DNA from: Nocardiopsis sp. CNT312
Lineage (GTDB): Bacteria > Actinomycetota > Actinomycetes > Streptosporangiales > Streptosporangiaceae
Length of the DNA: 64,000 nucleotides
Assembly: GCF_000515115.1 (NCBI RefSeq)
Contig: NZ_AZXF01000029.1
Location: 1 to 64,000, forward strand
Direction: 5' to 3'
Each line of letters starts with the position of its first letter. The first letter of the stretch is position 1. A model generated the notes under the pieces. That model saw only the letters and a list, made by a program, of their open reading frames with translations, did not search any database and had not been told where the DNA came from. Shown one piece after another: positions 53,701-61,896 of the stretch. A program made the position numbers and the translations under genes.

Positions 53701-54674
53701 CGAATCCCCTTCACGAACTCGCGGGCGGCCAGGTCCGCGTCACCGGACTCGTGGCTTCGGACCAGTTCCACGTAGACGTCCTCCAGCGAGGCCCTGCTGA
53801 CCCGGAGGTCGGCCAGGTCCGCGCCGTGCTTCTCGTACAGTTCGGCGACGTGGCGGGCCGGGTGGGCGGTGGTGTGCACGTGCCGCCTTCCCCCGACCCG
53901 CCAGGAAACCTCACTGTCCTGCTCGACCAGGCCCGACAACTGTTCGACGCTGCCGTCGGCGACGATGGTGCCGCCGGCCAGGAGCAGGATCCGGTCGGCG
54001 AGCTTCTCCGCCTCGTCCAGGTCGTGCGTGGTCAGCAGGACCGTGGTGTCGTCCTGGTCGACGATGTCGTGCACGAGGGCGTGGAAGTCGCGGCGCGCCT
54101 CGGGGTCGAAGCCGGCGGTCGGCTCGTCCAGGAAGAGGACCCTGGGGCGGCCCACGACACCGATCGCCACGTCCAGGCGGCGCCGCTGGCCCCCGGACAG
54201 CTTGTTGACCCGCCGGTCCGCGTGCTCGGCGAGGCCGACCCGCTCCAGTAGCGCGTCGGTCCCATACGGCCGGACGTGGCCGGGGGTGGAGTAGGGGGCG
54301 TAGAAGCGGCCGAAGTGGTGCAGGAGGTCGCGTACCTTCCAGCGGCCGTGGTCCCGCCAGGACTGGAGGACCACGCCGATCCCGGCACGCCAGTCCTCTC
54401 CGCCCCGGGCGGGGTCGGCACCGAGGACCTCCACCTCTCCCCCGGAGCGCCCGCGGAAGCCCTCCAGGATCTCGACGGTGGTGGTCTTGCCCGCGCCGTT
54501 GGGTCCGAGCAGGGCGACGACCTCGCCCCGGGCCGCGGTGAAGTCCACGCCCTTGAGCACCTCGGTGGTGCCGTAGGCCATCCGCAGCCCGCTGACCCGG
54601 ATCACGGTGTCCGCCGGTTCTCCCGACGCCTGCGCCACGGCTCTGAAGGCCGGTGCGGCTGATGCGTCCGTCAT
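53697..54674 (-). CDS. ABC transporter ATP-binding protein
   Basis: 325 residues. Walker A is LLGPNGAGKTTTVEIL, the signature is NKLSGGQRRRLDVAI, Walker B is RVLFLDEPTAGFDP, and the switch His is LTTHDLDEAE. The DrrA/CcmA-like C-terminal extension is present. Start ATG at 54674 with GAGGGAGG upstream. It heads the operon ATPase - permease - HTH - small membrane protein. A 5-bp inverted repeat (TAGTA/TACTA) about 40 bases upstream is a likely operator. Confidence 0.92.
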   Translation of the reverse strand: MTDASAAPAFRAVAQASGEPADTVIRVSGLRMAYGTTEVLKGVDFTAARGEVVALLGPNGAGKTTTVEILEGFRGRSGGEVEVLGADPARGGEDWRAGIGVVLQSWRDHGRWKVRDLLHHFGRFYAPYSTPGHVRPYGTDALLERVGLAEHADRRVNKLSGGQRRRLDVAIGVVGRPRVLFLDEPTAGFDPEARRDFHALVHDIVDQDDTTVLLTTHDLDEAEKLADRILLLAGGTIVADGSVEQLSGLVEQDSEVSWRVGGRRHVHTTAHPARHVAELYEKHGADLADLRVSRASLEDVYVELVRSHESGDADLAAREFVKGIR

Positions 54675-54712
54675 ATCCCTCCCTCTTTCTGTGGTCGTTC
54701 CACTGCGATCGA

Positions 54713-54726
54713 TAGTAGATGTACTA
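54713..54726. promoter_or_regulatory. Palindrome upstream of the ABC exporter operon
   Basis: TAGTA-GATG-TACTA, in an A+T-rich stretch 39 bases before the ATPase start. A candidate operator for the operon's own XRE regulator. Confidence 0.55.
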
Positions 54727-54879
54727 CACAGAGAAGTACAGTAACAATATGGCCGCATCCGGACATATCCAGTCCCAACCCTTCGGCGCGTCGCCGAGCG
54801 CACGGGACCGGAAGGGGCGATGGTTCCGGTGAACGGGTAGGGATCCGACCGACACCGGACGCGACCGCCAGGAGGCTCC

Positions 54880-55284
54880 ATGCGCTGCAGCTACATCCGA
54901 CTCCTCGTCAACGACTACGAGGCGTGCTTCCACTTCTACTCCGAGACCCTCGGGCTCCCCGTCCTCCGGGGGGACACCGCCAGCCGCTACGCCGAGTTCG
55001 ACGTCGGTTCCGGCACGCGCCTGGCCCTCAACCAGCGCGAGGTGATGGCCGAGGCCCTGGAGACCGACATGGCCGACCCCGAACTCCCCCACCAGGACCG
55101 GATCGCGGTGGTCTTCGAGGTCGACGACGTCGACGAGACCGCGGCCAAGCTGACGGCGAACGGGGCACGGCAGGTCCTGGACCCCAGGGACTGGACCGCG
55201 TGGGGCATTCGGGCCGCCCACTTCCGCGACCCCGACGGATACCTGGTGGAGATCAGTCGACCCTTGGTCCCCGACCTCGGCTGA
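54880..55284 (+). CDS. VOC-family (glyoxalase/dioxygenase fold) protein
   Basis: 134 residues with two beta-alpha-beta-beta-beta modules: YIRLLVNDYEACFHFYSETL, LPVLRGDTASRYAEFDVGSG, IAVVFEVDDVDETAAKL and HFRDPDGYLVEISRPL. The C-terminal Glu (LVEI) is a usual metal ligand; the N-terminal His is replaced by Arg (YIRLL), so metal binding is uncertain. Such proteins act in antibiotic resistance, detoxification or ring cleavage. AGGAGG precedes the ATG. It faces the ABC exporter operon divergently. Confidence 0.88.
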   Translation: MRCSYIRLLVNDYEACFHFYSETLGLPVLRGDTASRYAEFDVGSGTRLALNQREVMAEALETDMADPELPHQDRIAVVFEVDDVDETAAKLTANGARQVLDPRDWTAWGIRAAHFRDPDGYLVEISRPLVPDLG

Positions 55285-55287
55285 GCG

Positions 55288-56055
55288 TCAGCGGACGAGG
55301 TACTCCGCCAGCAGTTCGGAGACCCGCTCGGGGCGCTCCACCCCCACCAGGTGCGCAGCGCCGTCGACCACCTCGAACCGGCTGTCACCGATCCCGTCGG
55401 CCAGCCTGCGGCCGTGCCCCGGCGGCAGCAGCGGGTCGTGCGCCGCCGACACCACGAGGGTCGGCGAGCGCACCGCCGGCACCAGGTGGCGCTGGTCCAT
55501 ATCGGCGACGGCGTCGCAGATGGACGCGAACGCCCCGGGGTCGAGCGCGCCGACCCCCTCGGTGAAGCCCTCCACCACCTCCGGTCGGCGCTCCGCCATG
55601 CCTGGGGTGAACCAGGGCAGCACGACCTCGTCCGCGACGGCGGCGGTACCGGAGGCACGGACCTCGGCCGCGACACGACCCCAGTCGTGGGACTCCGGTG
55701 TGCGCGGGGCGGCGGCGATCAGCACGAGTCGGTCCAGCGTACGCGGCGCGTTGGCGGCGATCCACACCAGCAGCGAAGCGCCGAGCCCGGCACCGACCGC
55801 GCAGACCCGGGAGAACCCGTGCTCCTCCAGCAGGTGGAGGAGGTCGAGCGCCAGTTCCTCGACCGTATAGGGCCCCTTCGGGGCGGGGGAGGCACCGTGC
55901 CCCCGGTGGTCGATCCGCAAGACCCGCCGCCGACCGGTCAGCACGGGCAGTTGGGGGTCCCACACCGACATCGTCGTGCCGAAGGGCGGGACGAGGAGTA
56001 CGACGGGCGCGTGCCGCGGACCGTCGAGGCGGTACTGGAGCGGGACAAGGGCCAA
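55288..56055 (-). CDS. Alpha/beta hydrolase-like protein lacking the nucleophile serine
   Basis: 255 residues of the alpha/beta-hydrolase fold, closest in layout to 3-oxoadipate enol-lactonases: VVLLVPPFGTTMSVWDPQ (oxyanion region), RVLRIDHRGHGASPAPKGPY, VVSAAHDPLLPPGHG with the acid Asp, and GAAHLVGVERPERVSELL with the His. At the nucleophile elbow, GxSxG is replaced by GAGLGA (CAVGAGLGASLL), so the catalytic Ser is missing. Start TTG at 56055 with GGAGG six bases upstream. Three bases separate its stop from the convergent VOC gene stop. It could be a binding protein or use different chemistry. Confidence 0.82.
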   Translation of the reverse strand: MALVPLQYRLDGPRHAPVVLLVPPFGTTMSVWDPQLPVLTGRRRVLRIDHRGHGASPAPKGPYTVEELALDLLHLLEEHGFSRVCAVGAGLGASLLVWIAANAPRTLDRLVLIAAAPRTPESHDWGRVAAEVRASGTAAVADEVVLPWFTPGMAERRPEVVEGFTEGVGALDPGAFASICDAVADMDQRHLVPAVRSPTLVVSAAHDPLLPPGHGRRLADGIGDSRFEVVDGAAHLVGVERPERVSELLAEYLVR

Positions 56056-56129
56056 GGAGAACCTCCGGGTCGACAGAGGCCAGGTTATCCCCAGACCGCC
56101 CGGACCCTCCAGCAGGGCAGCGGACCGCC

Positions 56130-56486
56130 TCAGAGGCCGGCGGCGACGGCCGCGCCGACGAACGCCCCGCCCAGACCCGCGCCCACGGAGGCCAGGACGT
56201 TGGCGACCGCCAGGAACCAGGTCTCGCGCCGCATGAGCCGCAGGGTCTCGTACCCGAACGTGGAGTAGGTGGACAGGGCCCCGAGGAACCCGGTCGCGAC
56301 CAGGGCATAGGCCCACGCGGGGAGGGCCAGGACCGTGACGGACCCGAGGAGCAGGCAGGCGATCGCGTTGGCCGCGTGTGTCCCCCAGGGGAACACCGAG
56401 TCGTGGTGCGTCTGGACGAACCGATCGGTGAGATAGCGCAGGGGCGCGCCCAGGGCACCGCCGATCGCCACCATGAGCAGGGTCAT
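56130..56486 (-). CDS. crcB: Fluoride channel Fluc/CrcB, second subunit
   Basis: 118 residues with four transmembrane helices. Family motifs are GGALGAPLRYLTDRFVQ, FPWGTHAANAIACLLLG and GFLGALSTYSTFGYE (the Fluc TxSTF element). Dual-topology Fluc channels export fluoride, and actinobacteria often use two adjacent genes to form heterodimers. Start overlaps the upstream crcB stop by four bases. Confidence 0.93.
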   Translation of the reverse strand: MTLLMVAIGGALGAPLRYLTDRFVQTHHDSVFPWGTHAANAIACLLLGSVTVLALPAWAYALVATGFLGALSTYSTFGYETLRLMRRETWFLAVANVLASVGAGLGGAFVGAAVAAGL

Positions 56487-56950
56487 CCGCGCCGCCCGGA
56501 CAGGCGCTCGGTCAGGGCGACCCCGGCCCAGGCCGCGGTCAGCCCGCCGACCAGGTTGGCCGCCAGGAAGAGCAGTGCCATCGCGGCCTGCCCGGCGGTG
56601 AGCAGGCCCTGGGCGTCGGCGATGTGCGTCGAGAAGGTCGTGTAGCCGCCGAGGAACCCGACCCCCAGGAAGGGGCGGAGCAGGGTCAAGTGCGGCAGGA
56701 CATCGGCGACCACCACCATGAGGACACCGATGAGCAGGCAGCCGGTGACGTTGACGAACAGAGTGGAGACGGCGAAGCCGCCCCCGGGCAGTGCGGTGTC
56801 GGCCCCGTGCCGGGCGACCGCACCGAGCGCCCCGCCGAGCGAGATCGCGGCGAGCACGCGCCACGGGGCGCGGTCGAGTTCGCGGCGCTGCCGGGGGACG
56901 CGCACGTCGATGTCGCTGTCGACGGGCAGCCCGTCCTCCTGGCGCTCCAT
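56483..56950 (-). CDS. crcB: Fluoride channel Fluc/CrcB, first subunit
   Basis: 155 residues: a hydrophilic N-terminal extension (about 35 residues) then four helices with GGALGAVARHGADTALPG, FAVSTLFVNVTGCLLIG and GFLGGYTTFSTHIAD. Partner of the downstream crcB gene (4-base overlap). GGAGGGCGG precedes the ATG at 56950. A short palindrome GGGATT/AATCCC (56977-56990) lies upstream, but I see no recognisable fluoride riboswitch. Confidence 0.93.
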   Translation of the reverse strand: MERQEDGLPVDSDIDVRVPRQRRELDRAPWRVLAAISLGGALGAVARHGADTALPGGGFAVSTLFVNVTGCLLIGVLMVVVADVLPHLTLLRPFLGVGFLGGYTTFSTHIADAQGLLTAGQAAMALLFLAANLVGGLTAAWAGVALTERLSGRRG

Positions 56951-57037
56951 GTCCGCCCTCCCTGTCGCCGGACACGGGGATTCTAATCCCACCGCCGCGG
57001 CACGTATCCCTCCCCAGGGTCCAGCCGGCCCGGCACC

Positions 57038-57271
57038 ATGGCAGTGTCCCTAGGCACACCCGATAGCCGGAAGGACGCGACGGGCCCGATCCGGATCGGT
57101 ATCGGCGAGCGGGTCCTGCGCGCCGCCATGAGGATCTCCGGTGCCCGAACGGGGGCGGAGGCGGACACCGCGCCCAGGGAGCACGCGGCGCTCGAACGCT
57201 TCGCCGGCCTCTCCCGGACGTGGGGCTACGAAGGCTGGTCAAAGTTGCGTGCCGAGGAGAAGAACACGTGA
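57038..57271 (+). pseudogene. Degenerate VapB-like antitoxin without toxin
   Basis: 77 codons. The part IGERVLRAAMRISGARTGAE, then ADTAPREHAALERFAGLSR and WGYEGWSKLRAEEK, follows the pattern of VapB (DUF2191-type) antitoxins, where a stretch like ARTKxEAVxxALREY is expected. The N-terminal strand is disturbed and no VapC gene follows. It is therefore a decaying orphan antitoxin; a still functional small protein cannot be ruled out. Confidence 0.5.
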
Positions 57272-57362
57272 TCCGGCACCTGCTCGGGGAGAGGCACCGA
57301 CAGCCTGCGCAGAAGCCGGGGAACCCCCGCTGAACCGCCCACGGGCCACCCACACAAAGGTG

Positions 57363-57454
57363 GCGAGGGCCGCCCCCGCATCCCCCCTCAAAGTACGGAG
57401 ACGGCCCTCGCTCTGGGAAGCGGCCAGCGACTCCTCCCCCCTGGAGTCGCGGCC
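57363..57454 (+). ncRNA. 6C RNA: 6C small RNA candidate
   Basis: Two consecutive stem-loops with C6 in each loop, the defining form of the actinobacterial 6C RNA. Hairpin 1: GCGAGGGCCG (57363-57372) with CGGCCCTCGC (57402-57411); the loop contains CCCCCC. Hairpin 2: GGCC (57422-57425) and GCGACTCC (57427-57434) pair with GGAGTCGC (57443-57450) and GGCC (57451-57454); the loop is TCCCCCCT. A further copy GCGACTC (57476-57482) could compete with hairpin 2. C-rich loops suggest base pairing to G-rich mRNA sites. It sits between the orphan antitoxin and the SURF1-like gene. Exact ends are unknown. Confidence 0.75.
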
Positions 57455-57646
57455 TTGAAGGTCCGTTCCACGGGAGCGACTCTGTCCTCCCGCGTTGATA
57501 GAGACACTACCCAGACACCCCCCGATTAACAACCCTCAGTCACAGTGACTTACTTAAAGTGATTGTCATTCCTGTTTCCCCCTCGGGCCAAGCCCCCGGC
57601 TCCAGTGTCAACCAGGGGTCATGGGCCACCGCTCCGAGGCCGCGCA

Positions 57647-57659
57647 TAGCCTGGTCCGG
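57647..57659 (+). promoter_or_regulatory. -10 element for a leaderless SURF1 transcript
   Basis: TAGCCT at 57647-57652 fits an actinomycete -10 (TAnnnT) and lies six bases before the GTG start at 57659. There is no ribosome binding site, so the mRNA probably begins at the start codon. Confidence 0.5.
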
Positions 57660-58435
57660 TGAGACCACCGCTGCTCAGTCCCCGCTGGCTCGGCCTGCAC
57701 CTGATGGCCCTGCTGGTGGTCACCGTGTGCTCGGCCGGAACCTACTGGCAGTTCGTCAGCGCCTTCGAGCCCGAGCGCGAGGTGATCACCAACCCGGCCG
57801 AGGACCTCGCCGACGCCCAGCCCCTCGACACGCTCCTGGAGCCCGGCGAGTACATGCACCCGGGCTCCTTCGCCAACACCGCCGTCGAGGTGTCCGGCGC
57901 CTACGACACCGGCGCCCAACTGCTGGTGCCGCGTCTCCGGAACGGGGTCCGGGGGTTCGACGTCGTCCTCCCCCTGGTCACCCCCGACGGACCGGCCGTC
58001 GCCGTCAACCGGGGGTGGACCGAGACGCCCGGGGACGTCGCCGCGGCGCCCGAGGGACAGGTCACCGTCAGCGGGTGGCTCCTTCCGCCCGACGGGGCCG
58101 ACGGCGTCGTCCCCGTGGAGACCCCCGAGGGGCAGGTGGAGCGGATCGCGGCGTCGATCCTGGTCAACGAGTGGGACTACCCGCTCTACGAGGGGTACGT
58201 CACCCTTCCCGAGCAGGATCCGGCGACCGGGTCACTGACCCCGGTCCCCCCGCCCGAACCGCCCACCGAGATCACCGTGAACTGGCGCAGCGCGAGTTAC
58301 ACCGTCCAGTGGGCGATGTTCGGGGTCTCGGCCTTCGCCTTCTGGATACTGCTCATGCGCCGGGAGCTGAGGGACACCCGCTCCGAGGGAAGCGGACGGG
58401 ACACCGGCGGCGGTCAGCCGGTCGCGGCGGGCTGA
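57659..58435 (+). CDS. SURF1-family protein
   Basis: 258 residues. One transmembrane helix near the N-terminus (GLHLMALLVVTVCSAGTYWQ), a periplasmic-side domain with SURF1 motifs (VEVSGAYDTGAQLLVPRL, VAVNRGWTETPG, then EITVNWRSASYTVQWAMFGV), and a second helix (FGVSAFAFWILLMRRE). SURF1 proteins assist haem insertion or assembly of cytochrome c oxidase. The GTG start follows a -10-like TAGCCT by six bases. Its 3' end overlaps the convergent DUF3817 gene by 22 bases. Confidence 0.9.
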   Translation: MRPPLLSPRWLGLHLMALLVVTVCSAGTYWQFVSAFEPEREVITNPAEDLADAQPLDTLLEPGEYMHPGSFANTAVEVSGAYDTGAQLLVPRLRNGVRGFDVVLPLVTPDGPAVAVNRGWTETPGDVAAAPEGQVTVSGWLLPPDGADGVVPVETPEGQVERIAASILVNEWDYPLYEGYVTLPEQDPATGSLTPVPPPEPPTEITVNWRSASYTVQWAMFGVSAFAFWILLMRRELRDTRSEGSGRDTGGGQPVAAG

Positions 58436-58821
58436 GCCGGGGCGGGGTCCGCCTCCCGTGCGGTCCGCTCACCCCTGACCACCCTGCGCTCGACCACGAA
58501 ACCGAGCACCGGGATCGTGCCCGCCAGCACCACGCCCAGGGTACGGCCCGCACCCCAGCGGCGGCCGAGCGAGACCCACAGCACGACGAGCACGTACACC
58601 ATGTAGATGTAGCCGTGCGGCATCGCGATGAACAGCATCAGCGGGGACTCGGGGCCGAACCAGTGCTCCAGCCCCGGAGGAGCCGGAGCCAGGGAGAACC
58701 GCGCCGTCTCCCCCACCAAGTACTTCGCCGGCATGGCCACGAAGGTCAGGCCGAGCAGGAAGACACCGGTCACGTACGCCAGCACCCGGTACAGCGTGAA
58801 CGACACGCGTGCGCTGTCCAC
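58414..58821 (-). CDS. DUF3817 integral membrane protein
   Basis: 135 residues with about three to four transmembrane helices: FTLYRVLAYVTGVFLLGLTF, the FIAMPHGYIYMVYVLVV segment with the conserved HG(Y/x)xY element, and LGVVLAGTIPVLGFVVERR. This is the DUF3817 pattern common in actinobacteria; function unknown. Its position opposite a SURF1-like gene is frequent and hints at a link to respiration. Confidence 0.85.
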   Translation of the reverse strand: MDSARVSFTLYRVLAYVTGVFLLGLTFVAMPAKYLVGETARFSLAPAPPGLEHWFGPESPLMLFIAMPHGYIYMVYVLVVLWVSLGRRWGAGRTLGVVLAGTIPVLGFVVERRVVRGERTAREADPAPAQPAATG

Positions 58822-58931
58822 CTTCTCCTCACCCCATCCACGAGACTGGGCCCCGGCGTCCGGGGCTCCCTCCCGAGGCTAAACGCCGCCCGGAACCGCC
58901 CGGTTCCGGGGTGCCCGCAGGTGGAGCGAGA

Positions 58932-60488
58932 TCACACCGCCACCGACCGGCTGCGGACCGCCGTCCGCAGCGGGCTGCTCCAGCGCCCGTCCGAACTGGC
59001 CGTCCAGGCACGGGGGATCATACGCAGCGACAGGTAGGCGTCCATCAGGCGCACCGGGAAGAAGAACAACCCGTACACCAGGTAGGACGGCCGGCGTCGA
59101 ACCATCGCCATGACGCACGTGAGGGCGTAGTCCGGCACGAACAGGCCGACCAGGATCGCCATCGGCGGCAGGAGGGCCGTCACCGCCGTGTACCCCTCGC
59201 CGTAGTAGGGCCATGCCAGGGCCGCCTCCCCGCCGACCACGCCCACCAGGACGAACAGGCCGATGGCGGCCGTCACCAGCAGGACGGCGGAGACGAGCAC
59301 CACCTCGACCACGTACAGGGCCAGGGCCGCCCAGAACGATCCGGGCCACACCCCGTGCCGGCGGATCGTCTGCCAGAAGCCCAGCGTCCAGCGTCCCACC
59401 TGCTTGTAGTAGTCCCTGAGCGTGAAGGGGTCCTGGCTGTAGGCCTTGGTGTCGGGGTTCAGCGAGATCCGGCCCAGCCTCTTGCGCTGGAGCTCGAAGG
59501 TCATGTTGAAGTCCTCGATCACCAGCCCCTTGGGATTGACCTCGATCTCCCGGAGAGCGCTGCTGCGGTAGACGCTGGCGAAGCCGGGCACGATGAAGGC
59601 GGTGTTGGTGCGCTTCCAGGTCTGCCCGAAGCGCATGAGGTACTGGAGCATGAAGTAGAGGCGGTCCCGGTAGGCCGAGATCAGTCGGCCGATGAAGGAG
59701 CGCTCGCGCGGCTTCCACTCCGACACGACGAACCCGGCGACGGCGGCGACCTCCGGGTCACGCAGCTGGCGCTTGGCCCCCGCCACGTACCCGCTGTCCA
59801 GCTCGGTGTCGGCGTCGAGGATGAGCACGCCGTCGTAGTTTTCGGTCAACTGGAACTCGTCGATCACCGCCTCCAGCGCGCCGGCCTTCCCGCGGTTGGT
59901 GAGCAATTCCAGCACGTTGACCCCGGTTCCGGCCGCGATCTCGGCGGTGGCGTCCTTGGAGGAGTCGGAGACGACGTAGACGTCTTTGCGCTCGAACAGG
60001 CGCAGCGCCGACGCGATGGCGCCGCCGATCACGGGCTCCTCGTTGTGGGCCGGGATGATGACGGCGAGCCGGAGGCCGGGCTCGACGGCCTCCGCCGGCG
60101 CACCGCCGCCGGGCGGGGCGAGGAGGTCCGTGGAACCGGGCTCCGCCCCGAGTCCGGCCACGGCGGACGCGCCGCCCGGGGCCGCGCCGACCAGGACGCG
60201 CTCGTGCTCGGCCCCCTCGGCGATCCGCTCGTGCTCGGACTCGGCCGCCCCGCGTCCGCGGGCCAGGGACCGGACCGAGTCCTCACCGAGCCGCAGCAGC
60301 CCGATGACGGTCCACAGCAGCAGGTTGGCGCCGAAGGCCAGCCACAGGAAGACGTAGGCGAGTGTGCCGCCCCCCGCACCTTCCGCGGTGGTGGTGGCGA
60401 AGTCGAGCCAGTAGGCGAAGAACACGACCGCCAGGGTGAGAGCGACCAGTCCGGCCACCAACCCTCCGATAAAACGCGCGATACGCAC
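58932..60488 (-). CDS. Processive family 2 glycosyltransferase (synthase-type, membrane)
   Basis: 518 residues. Two N-terminal transmembrane helices, an acidic linker, then a GT2 catalytic domain: LAVIIPAHNEEPVIGGAIAS, DGVLILDADTELDSGYVAGA (the DxD), VVSEWKPRERSF, and QVGRWTLGFWQTIRRHG, corresponding to the Q(Q/R)xRW element of cellulose/hyaluronan-type synthases. Four C-terminal helices follow. It should polymerise and export a cell-surface polysaccharide. GTG at 60488 with AAGG upstream; the longer reading to 60566 lacks a ribosome binding site. A PIG-L deacetylase and an epimerase lie beyond a 580-bp gap on the other strand and may modify or supply the same glycan. Confidence 0.88.
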   Translation of the reverse strand: MRIARFIGGLVAGLVALTLAVVFFAYWLDFATTTAEGAGGGTLAYVFLWLAFGANLLLWTVIGLLRLGEDSVRSLARGRGAAESEHERIAEGAEHERVLVGAAPGGASAVAGLGAEPGSTDLLAPPGGGAPAEAVEPGLRLAVIIPAHNEEPVIGGAIASALRLFERKDVYVVSDSSKDATAEIAAGTGVNVLELLTNRGKAGALEAVIDEFQLTENYDGVLILDADTELDSGYVAGAKRQLRDPEVAAVAGFVVSEWKPRERSFIGRLISAYRDRLYFMLQYLMRFGQTWKRTNTAFIVPGFASVYRSSALREIEVNPKGLVIEDFNMTFELQRKRLGRISLNPDTKAYSQDPFTLRDYYKQVGRWTLGFWQTIRRHGVWPGSFWAALALYVVEVVLVSAVLLVTAAIGLFVLVGVVGGEAALAWPYYGEGYTAVTALLPPMAILVGLFVPDYALTCVMAMVRRRPSYLVYGLFFFPVRLMDAYLSLRMIPRAWTASSDGRWSSPLRTAVRSRSVAV

Positions 60489-61071
60489 AGCCTTGGAACC
60501 TTTCCGAAAGGCATCGGTTTTCGGACCGACATGAAACGTAAGGTCGGCGTTAGGTTGACGCCTCACGACACGGATCGGTTCACCCGGCTTCGCGTCCTAT
60601 GTAGGCCACGCAAATCGTATCCACGGGCTTGCGGGAAGTGGTACCCATTAGAGGATATTTGAGCCGACACCCGGTGGCACCAGGTGTGTCAGTGGACAGA
60701 GCGGTGTCCGATATCAGTGGGAATTGACATCAATACAGGACACACAGTGACACCGGGGACTCCAGGAAGGATGCATACCACACCCCTCGGAACGGAGTGC
60801 GACGCCACCGAAACGGTGCGCGAAACGTGGGACGACCAGAACAGATCGAAGCCCCCGTGAAACCACATACACCGGTCAGCACATCTCCCACATCGGTCAC
60901 CAGAAAATTACATGAAACCTCCGAAAGGGACAAGGGTCACAAGTAGGCAACACGTATCGGCGGAAGACGGCACACGGAAGCCCCGGCACGTCTCACGCAC
61001 ACGGACCGATCACCCCTGGACCCGGTGCATGACTCCCCGAACCACCCCCCCTCGAAGGATGGGACAGCAGC
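60489..61071. promoter_or_regulatory. 580-bp divergent non-coding region with inverted repeats
   Basis: Between the GT2 synthase and the PIG-L gene. G+C is lower than the surroundings. I see several GTGTC/GACAC repeats (60665-60760), a hairpin-like ACACCcGGTG/CCAGGTGT (about 60667-60688) and GGCGT/ACGCC (about 60547-60563). No gene with coding character and no recognised riboswitch. Long leaders or multiple operator sites for a surface polysaccharide locus are possible. Confidence 0.45.
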
Positions 61072-61788
61072 ATGTTGAACACTGACTGGTCCCAGGAGCG
61101 CCTCCTGGTCCTGGCCCCCCACCCGGACGACGAGACCCTGGGCTGCGGCGGCCTCATCAGCAAGGCCAAGAACGCGGGTGCCGAGGTCTTCGTCCAGTTC
61201 GCCACGGTCGGCGACACCGCGGACCGGTCCCCCCGGGGCTTCTCCACGGCGGAGGAGCGCTTCGTCGAGATCAAGAAGGTCTGCGAGCGCTACGGGTGGG
61301 ACGACTGGCACATGGCCCTGCCAGGCGACGACTTCCACCTCAGACTCGACCTGGCCGGCCGGCTCCGGCTCGCCCAGGTGTTCGAGCAGGAGAGCCCGAT
61401 CTCGATCGCACGCGTCCGGCCGACGGTGGTCCTCGCCCCCCACCCCACGAGCTACAACCAGGACCACCGCGCGGTCGCCGAGGCCGCCCACACCGCACTG
61501 CGGCCCTCCAACGCCGCGTCACGGCACCACCCGCGGCTGGTGCTCGCCTACGAAGAGGCCGCCGACCAGTGGCGGACCGAAGCGGTCACCCCGCCCAACC
61601 TCCTGGTCGAACTGTCGGAGAAGGAGTTGTCGGACAAACTCCTGGCGATGGAGACCTACGGGTCGCAGAGCCATCCGCACCCGCACACCCGCTCTTCCCT
61701 CACCCTGCGCAGCCTCGCCGTCCTGCGCGGGATGCAGGCCGGTGTCCCCCTCGCGGAAGGGTTCCACGTCCTGCGCTGCCTGGCCTGA
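61072..61788 (+). CDS. PIG-L family deacetylase
   Basis: 238 residues. Zinc-binding motif AHPDDE appears as LVLAPHPDDETLGCGGLI, and the later His ligand is in APHPTSYNQDH. Family members remove N-acetyl groups from GlcNAc-containing substrates (MshB, teicoplanin deacetylase, GPI). Here, next to a GT2 synthase and a nucleotide-sugar epimerase, a surface glycan substrate is more likely than mycothiol. AAGGAT lies upstream of the ATG. The epimerase gene follows 108 bp later. Confidence 0.88.
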   Translation: MLNTDWSQERLLVLAPHPDDETLGCGGLISKAKNAGAEVFVQFATVGDTADRSPRGFSTAEERFVEIKKVCERYGWDDWHMALPGDDFHLRLDLAGRLRLAQVFEQESPISIARVRPTVVLAPHPTSYNQDHRAVAEAAHTALRPSNAASRHHPRLVLAYEEAADQWRTEAVTPPNLLVELSEKELSDKLLAMETYGSQSHPHPHTRSSLTLRSLAVLRGMQAGVPLAEGFHVLRCLA

Positions 61789-61896
61789 CCGACGGAGCGT
61801 CTCCTCACGATCGGCACACGTCCCCACCCGTCACCTGTGTGCAATCCGTCCAGTGAAGTACAGACAGAACAACGCCTCTAATGGAGGGTTCCAACC

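Noticed and set aside
56951..57037. Fluoride riboswitch upstream of the crcB pair
   Set aside because: The pseudoknot-forming consensus of the crcB motif is not present; only a short GGGATT/AATCCC palindrome is seen.
57545..57575. Zur-like box (AATGACAATCACTTTAA on the minus strand) upstream of the SURF1-like gene
   Set aside because: About 11 of 15 matches, asymmetric, and SURF1 is not a zinc-regulated gene; the match is too weak.
60730..60933. 67-codon minus-strand frame in the GT2/PIG-L gap
   Set aside because: No ribosome binding site, no codon bias typical of the genome and no recognisable domain.
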